A stretch of DNA of 64,000 nucleotides from Megaustenia siamemsis (lineage: Eukaryota; Mollusca; Gastropoda; Stylommatophora; Ariophantidae), in assembly GCA_032433765.1 (NCBI GenBank), contig JAVIAB010000051.1:54579828-54643827 (forward strand), in the 5' to 3' direction. This document shows positions 59,701 to 60,955 of this stretch, one piece after another. The translations under genes and the position numbers were made by a program. How positions within the stretch are numbered: position 1 is the stretch's first letter; every line of letters begins with the position of its first letter. Below the pieces are notes generated by a model. The model was not told the DNA's origin. It searched no databases and saw only the letters and a list, made by a program, of their open reading frames with translations.

Positions 59701-60352
59701 AAAGATCTGTATAAATTCTGTGAGAAAACTAGTTAGATTAGTTTGTGGAGTGATTTCTGTTTCATGTTCAATTGTCAAATATATTGGAGAATTTTCTGAC
59801 AGTCATGCTCTGTAGCAACTGATTCTTTGATAAAATCATCACTGGAGAATGGGTTTACTAGTTTATAAGCCATAACAAAATTGTTAAGTGTTGCTGATTC
59901 ACCAAAGAATAAGTAAATAAATTAGGAAAAGTCAATTTTAAAACAGTTAGCTTAAGGAAAACCTCGGTGGCTGAGTGGTAAGAGTATTTGCTTCCTGATC
60001 AGAAGAATTTGGGTTCAATTTCCAGAAGTGACAGAATTTAATCTTTTTGGATTGACAGGGCTCAGGTGTTTTTCCTGCCTCTATAATATTATTTTAAAAA
60101 TTTACTTCGATTTCTAAAAACTATTTAAATATATAACTTCCACATTATCATTTTCAAACAAAATTATATAATAACTAAGTGTATGAGTAGTATACAATTA
60201 CTCTGTAATTGAATGCAACAGCAGAACAGCAGTTGTTTCAGTCGCAACCAGCCATCTGAAAGCTTAGATCTTTCCTCACTAGTATCTAGATGCCTCTCTA
60301 AGGAATCACTGGCAAAAGCATTTAACAACAATGCCAGGAACAGGTTCAGCAC
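2091..60352 (-). CDS. NaV2: NaV2-type voltage-gated cation channel (sodium channel 60E-like), 3' part of gene, 13 exons
   Basis: This is a plasma-membrane channel alpha subunit; known NaV2 relatives pass Ca2+ and/or Na+ on depolarisation. Coding exons in transcript order are 60352-60202, 55972-55689, 43955-43717, 41449-41317, 34283-34111, 32047-31987, 31149-31079, 29509-29243, 19392-19339, 17538-17401, 16624-16514, 13210-12940 and 3277-2091. All borders are AG/GT and the phases join without conflict, giving about 1046 residues from domain II S6 to the stop, provided one missing base in exon 34111-34283 is allowed for. Family-defining features are TFEGW in the domain III pore, TSAGW in the domain IV pore, regularly spaced Arg/Lys in S4 of domains III and IV, and an IQ-like motif in the tail. 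Domains I and most of II lie outside the window. NaV1 is excluded by the Glu in the domain III filter. The frame break may be a read error or a real lesion. Confidence 0.9.
3278..4607. other. Intron sequence with a short (TA)n tract
   Basis: This is the start of the last intron. Apart from a TA run near 3789-3810 it is AT-rich and shows no repeat family or exon that I can recognise. The part from about 4390 onward becomes less AT-rich and leads into the tandem array. Confidence 0.5.
4608..5466. repeat. 29-bp minisatellite with two alternating unit types
   Basis: About thirty head-to-tail units of 28-29 bp. One type holds 'gaactaattacttgtgcagc' or 'gagctaattacttgtgcagc'; the other holds 'gagccaattactggagcag' and is one base shorter because of a shorter T run. 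The two types alternate over much of the array. There are no spacers and no open frame through the array. Confidence 0.95.
5467..6469. other. Intron sequence flanking the minisatellite, unrecognised
   Basis: The first 450 bases are richer in G and C than the surrounding intron. Together with 4390-4607 they may be the body of a mobile element that carries the array, but I find no coding domain, terminal repeat or target duplication. From about 5900 the sequence is ordinary AT-rich intron. Confidence 0.35.
6470..6752 (+). mobile_element. RTE-C LINE 3' end fragment
   Basis: Conceptual translation gives the C-terminal tail of an RTE-type reverse transcriptase: the 'FFGHVKKH' motif, 'LEGKVQG', then the basic 'RPRL'-like block. 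The nucleotide end 'gccaaccttcgatgtggaga' is shared with copies at 10929-11878, 7930-8560 and 39655-40008. Several stops are present. Confidence 0.7.
6836..7167 (-). repeat. SINE-3, most complete copy, with tRNA-like head
   Basis: Read on the minus strand, a head with A-box-like 'TGGTCTCGAGGCA' and B-box-like 'GGGTTAAAATCC' is followed by a body that ends 'CAGTTCCTAGTCTCTAGGGA' and a short A-rich tail. Partial copies lie at 7690-7850 and 33035-33190. Promoter function is inferred from the boxes only. Confidence 0.55.
7690..7850 (+). repeat. SINE-3 3' half
   Basis: Matches the 3' half of the copy at 6836-7167 from 'tgtgctgcgagggacccctg' to 'cagttcctagtctctagga', followed by an A-rich tail. 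The head is absent. Confidence 0.6.
7930..8560 (+). mobile_element. RTE-C LINE, 5'-truncated RT C-terminus
   Basis: The open frame at 7942-8316 and its continuation at 8338-8553 encode the post-catalytic region of an RTE-type reverse transcriptase: '[14 protein letters not shown]', then '[19 protein letters not shown]', then '[15 protein letters not shown]' and a basic tail. The catalytic YADD part is missing and a stop separates the two pieces. The 3' end is the RTE-C end followed by 'catgatgatatg'. Confidence 0.8.
8562..9309. other. Intron sequence, nothing recognised
   Basis: AT-rich intron without a recognisable repeat, exon or RNA gene. Confidence 0.45.
9310..9880 (-). pseudogene. LINE endonuclease (APE-type) C-terminal fragment
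   Basis: Read on the minus strand, the translation contains a VCGDFN motif (near 9835), '[13 protein letters not shown]' and '[10 protein letters not shown]' (the S-[DE]-H-R-P block of apurinic-like LINE endonucleases), then a linker ending '[17 protein letters not shown]'. The composition fits the RNase H-bearing LINE class at 22263-25326. A frameshift separates the GDFN part from the rest, and no reverse transcriptase follows. Confidence 0.7.
9881..10290. other. Intron sequence, nothing recognised
   Basis: AT-rich; the short open frames are without recognisable domains. Confidence 0.4.
10291..10665 (+). mobile_element. LINE-G 3' end fragment
   Basis: Translation gives a degenerate '[19 protein letters not shown]' tail and an Arg-rich '[17 protein letters not shown]' block, the usual C-terminus of RTE-type reverse transcriptases. 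The 3' end 'ctatgctctatgggtcggcc' plus 'ggtcaatagataaatagata' is the LINE-G tail. Confidence 0.7.
10826..10928 (+). repeat. SINE-2 head
   Basis: A tRNA-like head with A box 'TGGCTGAGTGGTTAG' and a B-box-like 'GGTTTGATTTCGA'. The same head lies at 33543-33800 and 59955-60075. It stops where the 3' tail of the reversed RTE-C at 10929 begins; a short 'catattccccatac' piece of SINE body at 11880-11900, on the far side of that LINE, may be its remainder. Confidence 0.6.
10929..11878 (-). mobile_element. RTE-C LINE, 5'-truncated, reverse transcriptase with YADD
   Basis: The minus-strand frame 11796-11023 carries the RT catalytic motif ([14 protein letters not shown]), the thumb-like '[14 protein letters not shown]' block, '[19 protein letters not shown]' and the 'RFLGH'-like [10 protein letters not shown] tail. 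One stop (near 11815) separates it from the upstream 'RGVR' and '[11 protein letters not shown]' block. The 3' end carries a CAT-repeat tail (plus strand 10935-10950), as in RTE elements. Confidence 0.85.
11879..12382. other. Intron sequence, nothing certain
   Basis: The first 25 bases may be SINE body (see 10826-10928). The rest is AT-rich intron. Confidence 0.4.
12383..12492. repeat. 51-bp exact tandem duplication
   Basis: Two head-to-tail copies of a 51-bp segment running from 'cctttttttgtctcacacta' to 'catctcttaatattt'. The copies appear identical, so the duplication is recent or is a collapsed or expanded assembly artefact. Confidence 0.9.
12940..13210 (-). CDS. NaV2: Exon: end of III-IV linker, domain IV S1-S3
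   Basis: Acceptor 'ctttctacag' precedes [20 protein letters not shown]. The segments are S1 ([17 protein letters not shown]), S2 ([19 protein letters not shown], with the conserved acidic residue of the gating charge transfer centre) and S3 ([15 protein letters not shown]). It ends after the first base of a Gly codon at GTAAGT, which matches the two-base start of exon 3277-2091. A downstream in-frame extension into the intron is not coding. Confidence 0.95.
13211..14109. other. Intron sequence, nothing recognised
   Basis: Mixed composition with a somewhat GC-richer patch around 13430-13700; no exon, repeat family or RNA gene recognised. Confidence 0.4.
14110..14600 (-). mobile_element. Internally deleted RTE-A: 5' leader joined to 3' end
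   Basis: On the minus strand, 14600-14405 matches the leader of the long RTE-A copy (plus-strand 48660-48875, including 'cttatattgcctaga' and 'gacaagtagtg'). It is followed directly by 14390-14110, which matches the RTE-A 3' end, ending 'gccaaccggtatggcaca' and a GAT-repeat tail. The endonuclease and most of the RT are absent, so it is non-autonomous. Confidence 0.75.
14860..15110 (+). mobile_element. LINE 3' end fragment
   Basis: Translation gives '[18 protein letters not shown]' followed by '[14 protein letters not shown]', the conserved C-terminal end of RT polyproteins, then 'VRAAEERQM'. The RT core is missing and the family is different from RTE-A to D. Confidence 0.65.
15221..15485 (-). 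repeat. SINE-1 copy with target-site duplication
   Basis: Minus strand: tRNA-like head GGGAGCCGCGATAGCTCAGT, B box GGGTTCGATCCC, then a body of about 170 bp ending in an ACTTTACTTT-type tail. A 13-bp duplication 'ttttttaagctgt' flanks it at 15208-15220 and 15486-15498. Confidence 0.9.
15499..15995. other. Intron sequence, nothing recognised
   Basis: AT-rich intron without recognisable elements. Confidence 0.4.
15996..16099. repeat. Long inverted repeat (hairpin)
   Basis: Arms 16012-16041 and 16053-16082 are perfect 30-bp inverted copies around an 11-base loop. Pairing continues outward with a few mismatches to about 15996 and 16099 (TTATGAGAG against CTCTCATAA). No coding capacity; it may be a miniature foldback element or an intronic RNA hairpin. 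Confidence 0.9.
16514..16624 (-). CDS. NaV2: Exon: III-IV linker (inactivation gate region)
   Basis: Thirty-seven codons between acceptor 'tttattttag' and donor GTTTGT. The translation begins [18 protein letters not shown], then [12 protein letters not shown]. It aligns with the NaV1 linker, where the IFM inactivation particle sits. Here the three positions read A-F-L, while the QKQRNYYN and KKL context is kept. Fast inactivation of the IFM type is therefore not expected to be normal. Confidence 0.95.
16905..17225 (-). mobile_element. LINE-G 3' end fragment
   Basis: On the minus strand this ends in 'ctatgtgctggctacggctc' and 'ggtcaatagatagatag', the LINE-G terminus. Upstream is a degenerate Arg-rich '[11 protein letters not shown]'-type block. 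Confidence 0.7.
17401..17538 (-). CDS. NaV2: Exon: domain III pore exit and S6
   Basis: Forty-six codons. [17 protein letters not shown] leads into S6 ([20 protein letters not shown]) and then DNFNVLKKK, the start of the III-IV linker. Donor GTAAAC follows the AAG codon; the acceptor is 'gaaatccacag'. The run of A's at the 3' end of the exon is in frame. Confidence 0.95.
17640..17990 (-). mobile_element. Probable LINE 3' end with tetranucleotide tail
   Basis: Minus-strand reading gives a degenerate RT C-terminal '[10 protein letters not shown]'-like block and an end followed by a GATA/GACA run (plus-strand 17638-17670). Assignment is weak. Confidence 0.35.
18200..19000 (-). mobile_element. 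LINE fragment, RT palm to 3' end
   Basis: On the minus strand a degenerate 'LKDLDFADN' (RT catalytic region, 18990-18960) is followed by a thumb region ('[10 protein letters not shown]', 'DGDITSEI') and a C-terminal piece at 18400-18200. Several stops are present. The family differs from RTE-A to D. Confidence 0.6.
19339..19392 (-). CDS. NaV2: Small exon: domain III pore with selectivity-filter Glu
   Basis: Eighteen codons between 'attcacag' and 'gtatgtgc': [18 protein letters not shown]. This joins GFLALFQV of the upstream exon to VNVQPRYE of the next in phase 0. The filter position is Glu, where NaV1 channels have Lys (TFKGW); this defines the NaV2 (DEEA) type. The residue controls Na+/Ca2+ preference in the family. 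Confidence 0.95.
19702..19962 (+). repeat. SINE-1 copy with target-site duplication
   Basis: Head 'gagctgcgatagctcagtgg', B box GGGTTCGATCCC, body, and an ACTTTTACTTTT tail. The duplication 'gagaggaaa' flanks it at 19693-19701 and 19963-19971. Confidence 0.9.
20103..20165. repeat. Imperfect (TCCA/CGTC)n microsatellite
   Basis: Irregular run of CCAT, CCGT and CACC units. Confidence 0.8.
20166..20539. other. Intron sequence, perhaps LINE remnant
   Basis: Minus-strand reading has weak resemblance to LINE C-terminal coding DNA but nothing that I can anchor. Confidence 0.25.
20540..20795 (+). repeat. Composite SINE-like repeat with LINE-type head and GATA tail
   Basis: Runs from 'gtcctgtgtgttactggggc' to 'cttcggttcaaaaggacatt' and is followed by the (TAGA)n array. 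Reversed copies lie at 45196-45345 (partial) and 62405-62675. The head resembles the leader of RTE-D (plus-strand 39530-39629); the end resembles the LINE-G terminus. No coding region. Confidence 0.65.
20796..20886 (+). repeat. (TAGA)n microsatellite
   Basis: About 22 uninterrupted TAGA units directly after the composite repeat, most likely an expansion of its short TAGA tail. Confidence 0.97.
21655..22262 (+). repeat. 66-bp minisatellite derived from the hAT coding sequence, left part
   Basis: Nine units with starts at 21674, 21740, 21806, 21872, 21938, 22004, 22070, 22136 and 22202, each 66 bp (22 codons: [20 protein letters not shown]). Units 1 and 3-6 carry TGA where the others have GGA, so stop-bearing units were copied. 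Long open frames on both strands here are by-products of the period being a multiple of three. Confidence 0.95.
22263..25326 (+). mobile_element. LINE-H: I-superfamily non-LTR retrotransposon with RNase H, 5'-truncated, decayed
   Basis: Reverse transcriptase runs from the '[14 protein letters not shown]' motif (22980) through '[18 protein letters not shown]', '[13 protein letters not shown]' and the catalytic MYADDLVMW (23640) to 'LEYGSSAWC'. An RNase H domain follows at 24520-24910: YTDGSA (first Asp), AEIQA (Glu), LTDARS (Asp) and [14 protein letters not shown] (His/Asp). A Cys/His knuckle ([17 protein letters not shown]) comes near the end. There is a stop at 22939, breaks near 23550, 23830 and 24030, and a stop at 24280. 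No endonuclease domain is present. It ends in a GATA tail and is flanked by AGCTCCTCAAAC at 22251-22262 and 25325-25336. Confidence 0.9.
25327..25530 (+). repeat. 66-bp minisatellite, right part
   Basis: Three further units of the hAT-derived array (starts 25342, 25408, 25474), followed directly by the rest of the hAT relic. The phase continues across the LINE insertion once the target duplication is removed. Confidence 0.93.
26406..26635. other. Intron sequence between hAT relic and RTE-B
   Basis: Short AT-rich stretch with a poly-A run; may be the hAT 3' flank. Confidence 0.4.
26636..27445 (+). mobile_element. RTE-B LINE, 5'-truncated
   Basis: Translation: '[18 protein letters not shown]', '[15 protein letters not shown]', then after breaks '[12 protein letters not shown]', '[20 protein letters not shown]' and '[12 protein letters not shown]'. 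The 3' end 'cgccagtaggcccggtactt' is followed by a GAT-repeat tail. A second copy of the 3' part is at 31190-31665. Confidence 0.85.
27446..28264. other. Intron sequence, unrecognised
   Basis: No exon or clear repeat. Parts between 27600 and 28110 have scattered plus-strand frames but no domain. Confidence 0.35.
28265..28427 (-). pseudogene. Decayed duplicate of the channel's own C-terminal coding end
   Basis: After an acceptor-like 'gctgttttag', the minus-strand frame (28427-28284, 47 codons then TAG) contains [19 protein letters not shown] and SGPFMKQVF. The terminal exon has [19 protein letters not shown] and SALLRKQIF at matching spacing. A shifted frame then gives FRKLQEI against FARKLQDI. 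Same strand as the gene but in the intron between exons 29509-29243 and 19392-19339. Around 11 bases are deleted relative to the real exon. It could be an exon duplication relic or, less likely, an alternative 3' exon, since the frame matches phase 0 of the exon before it. Confidence 0.6.
28428..28938. other. Intron sequence, nothing recognised
   Basis: AT-rich; no feature supported. Confidence 0.4.
28939..28992. repeat. (TA)n microsatellite
   Basis: Uninterrupted TA dinucleotide run of about 27 units. Confidence 0.97.
29243..29509 (-). CDS. NaV2: Exon: domain III S5 and pore turret
   Basis: Eighty-nine codons between 'tttgatattccag' and [26 protein letters not shown] begins S5 and is followed by [12 protein letters not shown]. 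The turret has several Cys and N-glycosylation-type sequons (NNTG, NRSV, NGTW). It ends NGFLALFQV, immediately before the filter exon. Phase 0 at both ends. Confidence 0.95.
29510..30660. other. Intron sequence, one possible LINE tail
   Basis: The part at 29630-29960 is pyrimidine-rich and looks like untranslated LINE or Penelope-like DNA but carries no domain. 'ctgaagacctatgagttgaaacgtc' at 30061-30090 resembles the 3' region of Penelope-like elements. A weak plus-strand RT C-terminal block lies at 30440-30600. Confidence 0.3.
31079..31149 (-). CDS. NaV2: Small exon: domain III S4 voltage sensor
   Basis: Seventy-one bases, starting with the last two bases of an Ala codon: (A)[19 protein letters not shown] and EGMK. 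Lys/Arg at every third position (K, R, R, R, R, K) is the S4 gating-charge pattern. Phase in 1, phase out 0. The acceptor 'aggaaacgtttcag' is only about 40 bases from an inserted RTE-B fragment on the far side. Confidence 0.95.
31190..31665 (+). mobile_element. RTE-B LINE, 3' end, inserted next to an exon
   Basis: Frame 31205-31502 gives [40 protein letters not shown] and [14 protein letters not shown]. The 3' end is 'gccagtaggcccggtacttg' with a GAT-repeat tail. It lies in antisense orientation within the intron, ending about 40 bases upstream of the acceptor of exon 31149-31079. Confidence 0.85.
31987..32047 (-). CDS. NaV2: Small exon: domain III S3 end and S3-S4 loop
   Basis: Sixty-one bases between 'gtgatcctcag' and 'gtagac': [20 protein letters not shown] plus the first base (G) of the Ala codon completed by the next exon. 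It continues the S3 helix started by SIFDFFICL in the upstream exon and fills the only gap in the domain III sensor. It was chosen because phase (0 in, 1 out), position and hydrophobic start all fit. The polypyrimidine tract is poor, so confidence is lower than for the other exons. Confidence 0.75.
32340..32354. repeat. Poly-C tract
   Basis: Run of about 14 C's, a likely length-variable site. Confidence 0.8.
32375..32600 (-). mobile_element. RTE-C LINE internal fragment
   Basis: Minus strand reads the RTE-C thumb region ('[10 protein letters not shown]', '[20 protein letters not shown]'), closely like 8050-8260. Truncated at both ends. Confidence 0.75.
32601..33030. other. Intron sequence, unrecognised
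   Basis: Begins with a poly-T run. Its GC content is higher than that of neighbouring intron; no family recognised. Confidence 0.35.
33035..33190 (+). repeat. SINE-3 3' half
   Basis: From 'tgtgcggcgagggacccctg' through 'cagttcctagtctctaggga' to an A-rich tail; the same 3' half as at 6836-7167 and 7690-7850. Confidence 0.65.
33191..33531. other. Intron sequence, nothing recognised
   Basis: No feature supported. Confidence 0.35.
33543..33800 (+). repeat. SINE-2, near-complete copy with target-site duplication
   Basis: tRNA-like head 'gcggctgagttgttagtgtg', B box GGGTTCAATTCCC, then a 3' body that follows SINE-1 (GGGTACC, 'gtaaag', 'cacccaaaaatc', 'cactaacacatattccc'-like blocks). An 11-bp duplication 'cttagttcagt' flanks it at 33532-33542 and 33801-33811. 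Confidence 0.85.
34111..34283 (-). CDS. NaV2: Exon: domain III S1-S3, with a one-base frame break
   Basis: Begins [18 protein letters not shown] after 'ctcttgtttgcag' and ends [10 protein letters not shown] before GTGAGT. Between them S2 reads [10 protein letters not shown] and then, in a different frame, [19 protein letters not shown]. The break lies in a run of seven T's (plus-strand A's at 34198-34204); eight would restore the frame and give a 174-base, phase 0/0 exon that fits both neighbours. Everything else in the exon looks conserved, which favours a read or assembly error over decay. Confidence 0.9.
34284..34899. other. Intron sequence, nothing recognised
   Basis: AT-rich intron, no repeat family recognised. 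Confidence 0.4.
34900..35395 (-). pseudogene. LINE endonuclease fragment, decayed
   Basis: Minus-strand translation contains '[20 protein letters not shown]', '[17 protein letters not shown]' and '[16 protein letters not shown]', matching the GDFNA-to-DYV region of APE-type LINE endonucleases. At least three stops; the RT is absent. It abuts the RTE-A fragment at 35405. Confidence 0.65.
35405..35880 (-). mobile_element. RTE-A LINE 3' end fragment
   Basis: Minus-strand frame 35811-35554 reads [20 protein letters not shown], then [19 protein letters not shown]. The end 'ctacgccaaccggtatggca' and GAT tail are as at 14110 and 44941. Confidence 0.85.
35900..36344 (+). mobile_element. RTE-D LINE 3' part
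   Basis: Reads '[19 protein letters not shown]', 'CNKAC' and then broken C-terminal sequence ('[11 protein letters not shown]'), matching 58510-58900. It lies tail to tail with the reversed RTE-D at 36345-39629. Confidence 0.75.
36345..39629 (-). mobile_element. RTE-D LINE, nearly full length, decayed
   Basis: Minus strand, 5' to 3'. There is a non-coding leader (39629-39460), then an APE endonuclease: [19 protein letters not shown] (39340) with '[12 protein letters not shown]' and '[13 protein letters not shown]' further on (39137-38784). After a broken stretch comes a linker with '[14 protein letters not shown]' (37829). The RT follows with '[19 protein letters not shown]', 'EEQAGFR'-type [12 protein letters not shown], '[17 protein letters not shown]', [10 protein letters not shown] (37180) and a broken 3' end. 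At least eight frame breaks. It is RTE/BovB-like. Confidence 0.85.
39655..40008 (+). mobile_element. RTE-C LINE 3' end with target-site duplication
   Basis: Frame 39715-39975 reads [20 protein letters not shown], then '[18 protein letters not shown]'. It ends 'ccaaccttcgatgcggtgat'. A direct repeat of about 20 bp ('atgatcata-tattatataaac', one mismatch) flanks it near 39632-39652 and 40012-40033. It sits at the 5' boundary of RTE-D. Confidence 0.8.
40125..40265 (+). mobile_element. RTE-C LINE 3' end fragment
   Basis: Short piece with 'gtcagaggcagaccaagact' and the following RTE-C end sequence, decayed. Confidence 0.5.
40480..41200 (+). pseudogene. Unrecognised coding-like sequence split by a SINE-1
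   Basis: An open frame from 40495 reads [20 protein letters not shown], then [20 protein letters not shown], then [16 protein letters not shown], and runs into the SINE at 40774. Past the SINE another frame gives [16 protein letters not shown] followed by a stop, then '[19 protein letters not shown]' in a broken frame. The composition looks like real protein, not random intron. I do not recognise a family. It may be a processed pseudogene or part of an unknown mobile element. Confidence 0.45.
40774..41034 (+). repeat. SINE-1 copy with 14-bp target-site duplication
   Basis: Head GGGAGCCGCGATAGCTCAGT, B box GGGTTCGATCCC, body, tail ACTTTTACTTTTTT. The duplication 'actagaagaattgg' lies at 40762-40775 and 41035-41048. 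Confidence 0.93.
41317..41449 (-). CDS. NaV2: Exon: end of II-III linker and domain III S1
   Basis: One base completes an Arg codon, then [20 protein letters not shown], then [20 protein letters not shown], then SLTL before GTAAGT. The DHQAFE-type motif and hydrophobic run are the start of domain III S1. Phase 2 in, 0 out. Confidence 0.93.
41640..41905 (+). mobile_element. LINE 3' end fragment
   Basis: Translation gives '[20 protein letters not shown]', then an Arg-rich '[16 protein letters not shown]' end. The family differs from RTE-A to D; it ends in 'cctgatgatga'. Confidence 0.6.
41985..42305 (+). mobile_element. RTE-D LINE 3' end fragment
   Basis: Reads the RTE-D C-terminal end, for example '[13 protein letters not shown]' and '[15 protein letters not shown]', then 'YLPLTLEGK' before an A/G-rich tail. 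Confidence 0.75.
42418..42640 (+). repeat. Old SINE 3' body
   Basis: Contains the shared body blocks 'gttcatccagccttaaa', 'cacatcactcataaaat' and 'cactaacataatattcccca', with many differences from the younger copies. The head is lost. Confidence 0.6.
42652..42910 (+). repeat. SINE-1 copy with 13-bp target-site duplication
   Basis: Best-preserved copy: GGGAGCCGCGATAGCTCAGT head, B box, full body, poly-T-rich tail. The duplication 'acatgtgtctttt' lies at 42639-42651 and 42911-42923. Confidence 0.93.
43134..43374 (+). repeat. SINE-1 copy, 5'-truncated inside the A box, with target-site duplication
   Basis: Starts at 'gctcagtggttagtgaactg' with the first dozen bases of the head missing. The duplication 'attatctcattt' lies at 43121-43132 and 43375-43386, so truncation happened at insertion. 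Confidence 0.9.
43717..43955 (-). CDS. NaV2: Exon: II-III linker, acidic part
   Basis: Seventy-nine codons plus two bases. [20 protein letters not shown] opens a polar, disordered-looking stretch. It becomes acidic ([14 protein letters not shown]) and ends [12 protein letters not shown] plus AG of a split Arg codon before GTCGGT. The preceding 'ttctctttttgacacaaag' is the best acceptor. In-frame codons upstream of it translate a hydrophobic intron stretch and are excluded. Confidence 0.88.
44105..44806 (+). mobile_element. RTE-D LINE 3' end, split by element R
   Basis: The left piece reads '[20 protein letters not shown]' and the right piece, from 44607, continues '[20 protein letters not shown]', then 'WIKRILESL' and 'YLPSMPTAM'. 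The insertion at 44229-44596 lies exactly in the gap. Confidence 0.8.
44229..44596 (+). repeat. Element R, copy 1, with target-site duplication
   Basis: 368 bp from 'tctttctctcttctgcgatc' to 'acacagacatgcacacacta', flanked by 'taacaatgac' at 44219-44228 and 44597-44606. The core 'cgttgcactgtgttctgcgc' to 'gtttacgagca-catctgccc' is almost identical to 60733-60918. No tRNA-like head or terminal inverted repeat was seen. A minus-strand frame exists in both copies, but differences between them change amino acids. Confidence 0.8.
45190..45345 (-). repeat. Composite SINE-like repeat, 3' half, inside RTE-A
   Basis: 'ctttcgagccgaagacggca' to 'taacaatactttttacaatg' matches 62420-62560 and the reverse of 20645-20785. 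It interrupts the RTE-A 3' end within a poly-T stretch. Confidence 0.75.
45965..46228 (+). mobile_element. LINE-G 3' end nested in RTE-A
   Basis: Reads the Arg-rich '[20 protein letters not shown]' block, '[18 protein letters not shown]', and ends 'ctacgccctatgggccggtt' with a GATA tail. RTE-A sequence continues on both sides, with 'agtgaaaac' repeated at the two borders as the likely target duplication. Confidence 0.85.
47330..47940 (+). mobile_element. LINE 3' end of another family, nested in RTE-A
   Basis: Reads '[20 protein letters not shown]', then [20 protein letters not shown], '[20 protein letters not shown]', and a Cys-rich end ([10 protein letters not shown]). This C-terminus differs from all other LINEs in the window. 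It interrupts RTE-A between endonuclease and RT linker. Confidence 0.8.
48881..50630. other. Intron sequence, unrecognised
   Basis: Purine-rich on the plus strand with G-rich patches from 49850 to 50560; no exon, domain or repeat family seen. Possibly an old element into which RTE-A inserted at 50631. Confidence 0.35.
50631..51881 (+). mobile_element. RTE-A LINE, 5'-truncated, with intact RT C-terminal frame and target-site duplication
   Basis: The frame 50658-51743 is open for 361 codons: [20 protein letters not shown], '[18 protein letters not shown]', '[18 protein letters not shown]', [17 protein letters not shown], '[11 protein letters not shown]', '[11 protein letters not shown]', '[18 protein letters not shown]' and [16 protein letters not shown]. 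There is no endonuclease. The 3' end is 'ctacgccaaccggtatgcta' with a GAT tail. 'atgagtaggg' flanks it at about 50619-50628 and 51879-51888. One of the youngest LINE copies here. Confidence 0.92.
51889..53730. other. Intron sequence with a possible solo LTR
   Basis: Between about 52060 and 52350 the plus strand has 'gtaaataaagtattgctatt' followed by a T/G-rich run, the look of an LTR polyadenylation region, but I could not define ends or a target duplication. The remainder shows no feature. Confidence 0.25.
53731..53785. repeat. (AT)n microsatellite
   Basis: Uninterrupted AT run of about 27 units; a minus-strand Tyr/Ile frame through it is meaningless. Confidence 0.97.
53786..54580 (+). pseudogene. 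Penelope-like element relic with GIY-YIG endonuclease
   Basis: Plus-strand reading gives [20 protein letters not shown], then after a stop 'SFSYYF', stop, 'EHLYIS'. The CxxC zinc-binding pair and YIGETG-to-EHL spacing are those of the GIY-YIG domain of Penelope-like retroelements. Downstream 'HFNFPDHKG' and '[13 protein letters not shown]' continue the domain. At least four stops. A 3' region with 'ctgatgaagccctgtgactg' and 'aaacgttt' follows. No RT was found. Confidence 0.7.
54870..55378. repeat. SINE-like unit with tRNA-like heads at both ends
   Basis: The right end read on the minus strand has GGGGCTGAGTAGTTCAGAGG (A box) and 'gagttcgattccc' (B box). The left end read on the plus strand has 'gtggccgtgcggataaaacc' and a B-box-like 'ggtattcaaagcc'. 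Between them is a body with 'ctagggttctttaacttgca'. The two heads point towards each other. Old; no target duplication found. Confidence 0.5.
55689..55972 (-). CDS. NaV2: Exon: II-III linker, basic part
   Basis: Starts with two bases completing a Thr codon after 'ttgttcctcag', then [20 protein letters not shown]. The rest is Lys/Asn/Ser-rich with a Ser/Arg patch ([17 protein letters not shown]) before GTAAGC. Such Arg-x-x-Ser sites are plausible kinase targets, as is usual in cytoplasmic linkers of the family; that is inference. Little is conserved here, so the call rests on phase (1 in, 0 out) and splice sites. Confidence 0.85.
55973..56165. other. Intron sequence
   Basis: AT-rich; nothing recognised. 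Confidence 0.4.
56166..56445 (-). mobile_element. LINE 3' end fragment
   Basis: Minus-strand frame 56444-56226 reads the RT C-terminal end: [20 protein letters not shown], then '[20 protein letters not shown]' and 'AKNRDWS'. A single frame without the RT core. Confidence 0.65.
56480..57480 (-). mobile_element. RTE-like LINE, RT palm to 3' end, mosaic
   Basis: The 3' half (56480-56850) is RTE-A-like ('STFFG', 'FLRRMLKVS'). The 5' half (57480-56860) differs, reading '[20 protein letters not shown]' and, after breaks, '[20 protein letters not shown]'. Either a separate family sharing the end or two overlapping insertions. Confidence 0.6.
57776..59119 (+). mobile_element. RTE-D LINE, 5'-truncated, with target-site duplication
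   Basis: RT from '[20 protein letters not shown]' through '[20 protein letters not shown]', '[13 protein letters not shown]' and [11 protein letters not shown] (58340) to '[13 protein letters not shown]' and the C-terminal end '[16 protein letters not shown]'. Three or more frame breaks. 'atcaggtgttat' flanks it at 57764-57775 and 59120-59131. The tail is a GAA run. Confidence 0.9.
59132..59950. other. Intron sequence, unrecognised
   Basis: A GC-richer patch at 59150-59340 has no domain or repeat that I know; the rest is AT-rich. Confidence 0.4.
59955..60075 (+). repeat. SINE-2 head
   Basis: A box 'tggctgagtggtaag', B box 'gggttcaatttcc', then 'cagaagtgacagaattt' as in the other SINE-2 copies; truncated after about 120 bp. 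Confidence 0.65.
60202..60352 (-). CDS. NaV2: First visible exon: domain II S6 and start of II-III linker
   Basis: Fifty codons plus one base after 'tattctcttag'. [20 protein letters not shown] is the domain II S6 end with its conserved NLFLALLL-[NS]-[AS]-F. The linker [30 protein letters not shown] follows before GTAATT. Phase 0 in, 1 out, matching the next exon. The pore exon of domain II is not found in the remaining 3.6 kb. Confidence 0.93.
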
Positions 60353-60429
60353 CTAAGAGAATAAAAGTTATTCGAAAATGAATACACAATTATTTATTAA
60401 AATAATCATCACATTAAAAATAGAAGACC

Positions 60430-60585
60430 TACAAAGGCATTCAAACAGACGTAACAGCACAGGCACTTAATACAACATGAAAATCAATATCAATAAAACA
60501 GAGGTCATGAATATCGCAAAAGAGAGACAAAACATCAACATAATGGTGGATGGCAGACAACTAAAACATGTGGAGGAATTTCTCT
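60430..60585 (+). mobile_element. RTE-D LINE fragment
   Basis: Reads '[20 protein letters not shown]', then 'QLKHVEEF', matching 58432-58540. It is cut at 'gaggaattt', where element R begins. Confidence 0.75.
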
Positions 60586-60955
60586 CTCTCTCTCTGGAAT
60601 CAGGACTCAATCAGAGTAGGATTCCAGACTCTCACATGAAGACAGCTGTCTGTTTAAGTGAATTGATCGACCTCACAGACAGAACTTCATAATTAGAGTC
60701 TGTTAGATCCACTCTTATTGAATACCTTTTAAACGTTGCACTGTGTTCTGCGCCAGTGGCCCAGTGCATCCGATTTCAGCCAGCATTTTATTCGGGTTTG
60801 CTTTCCTTAGCCTTTGATTGTCCCCAATCTTCCTGCAAGGCAGCAGATTGTCTTTTCTGTAGGGGGATTCTGCCCTTAGATGGTCGACCCTCCCAGGTTT
60901 ACGAGCATCATCTGCCCGAGTCACTAGAGGTGCCTAACACAGGCATGCACACACA
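60586..60955 (+). repeat. Element R, copy 2, inserted in RTE-D
   Basis: Starts with a CT run and 'ggaatcaggactcaatcaga', shares the core with copy 1, and ends 'cacaggcatgcacacacaaa', running straight into the tandem array. As in copy 1 the host sequence is RTE-D. Confidence 0.8.
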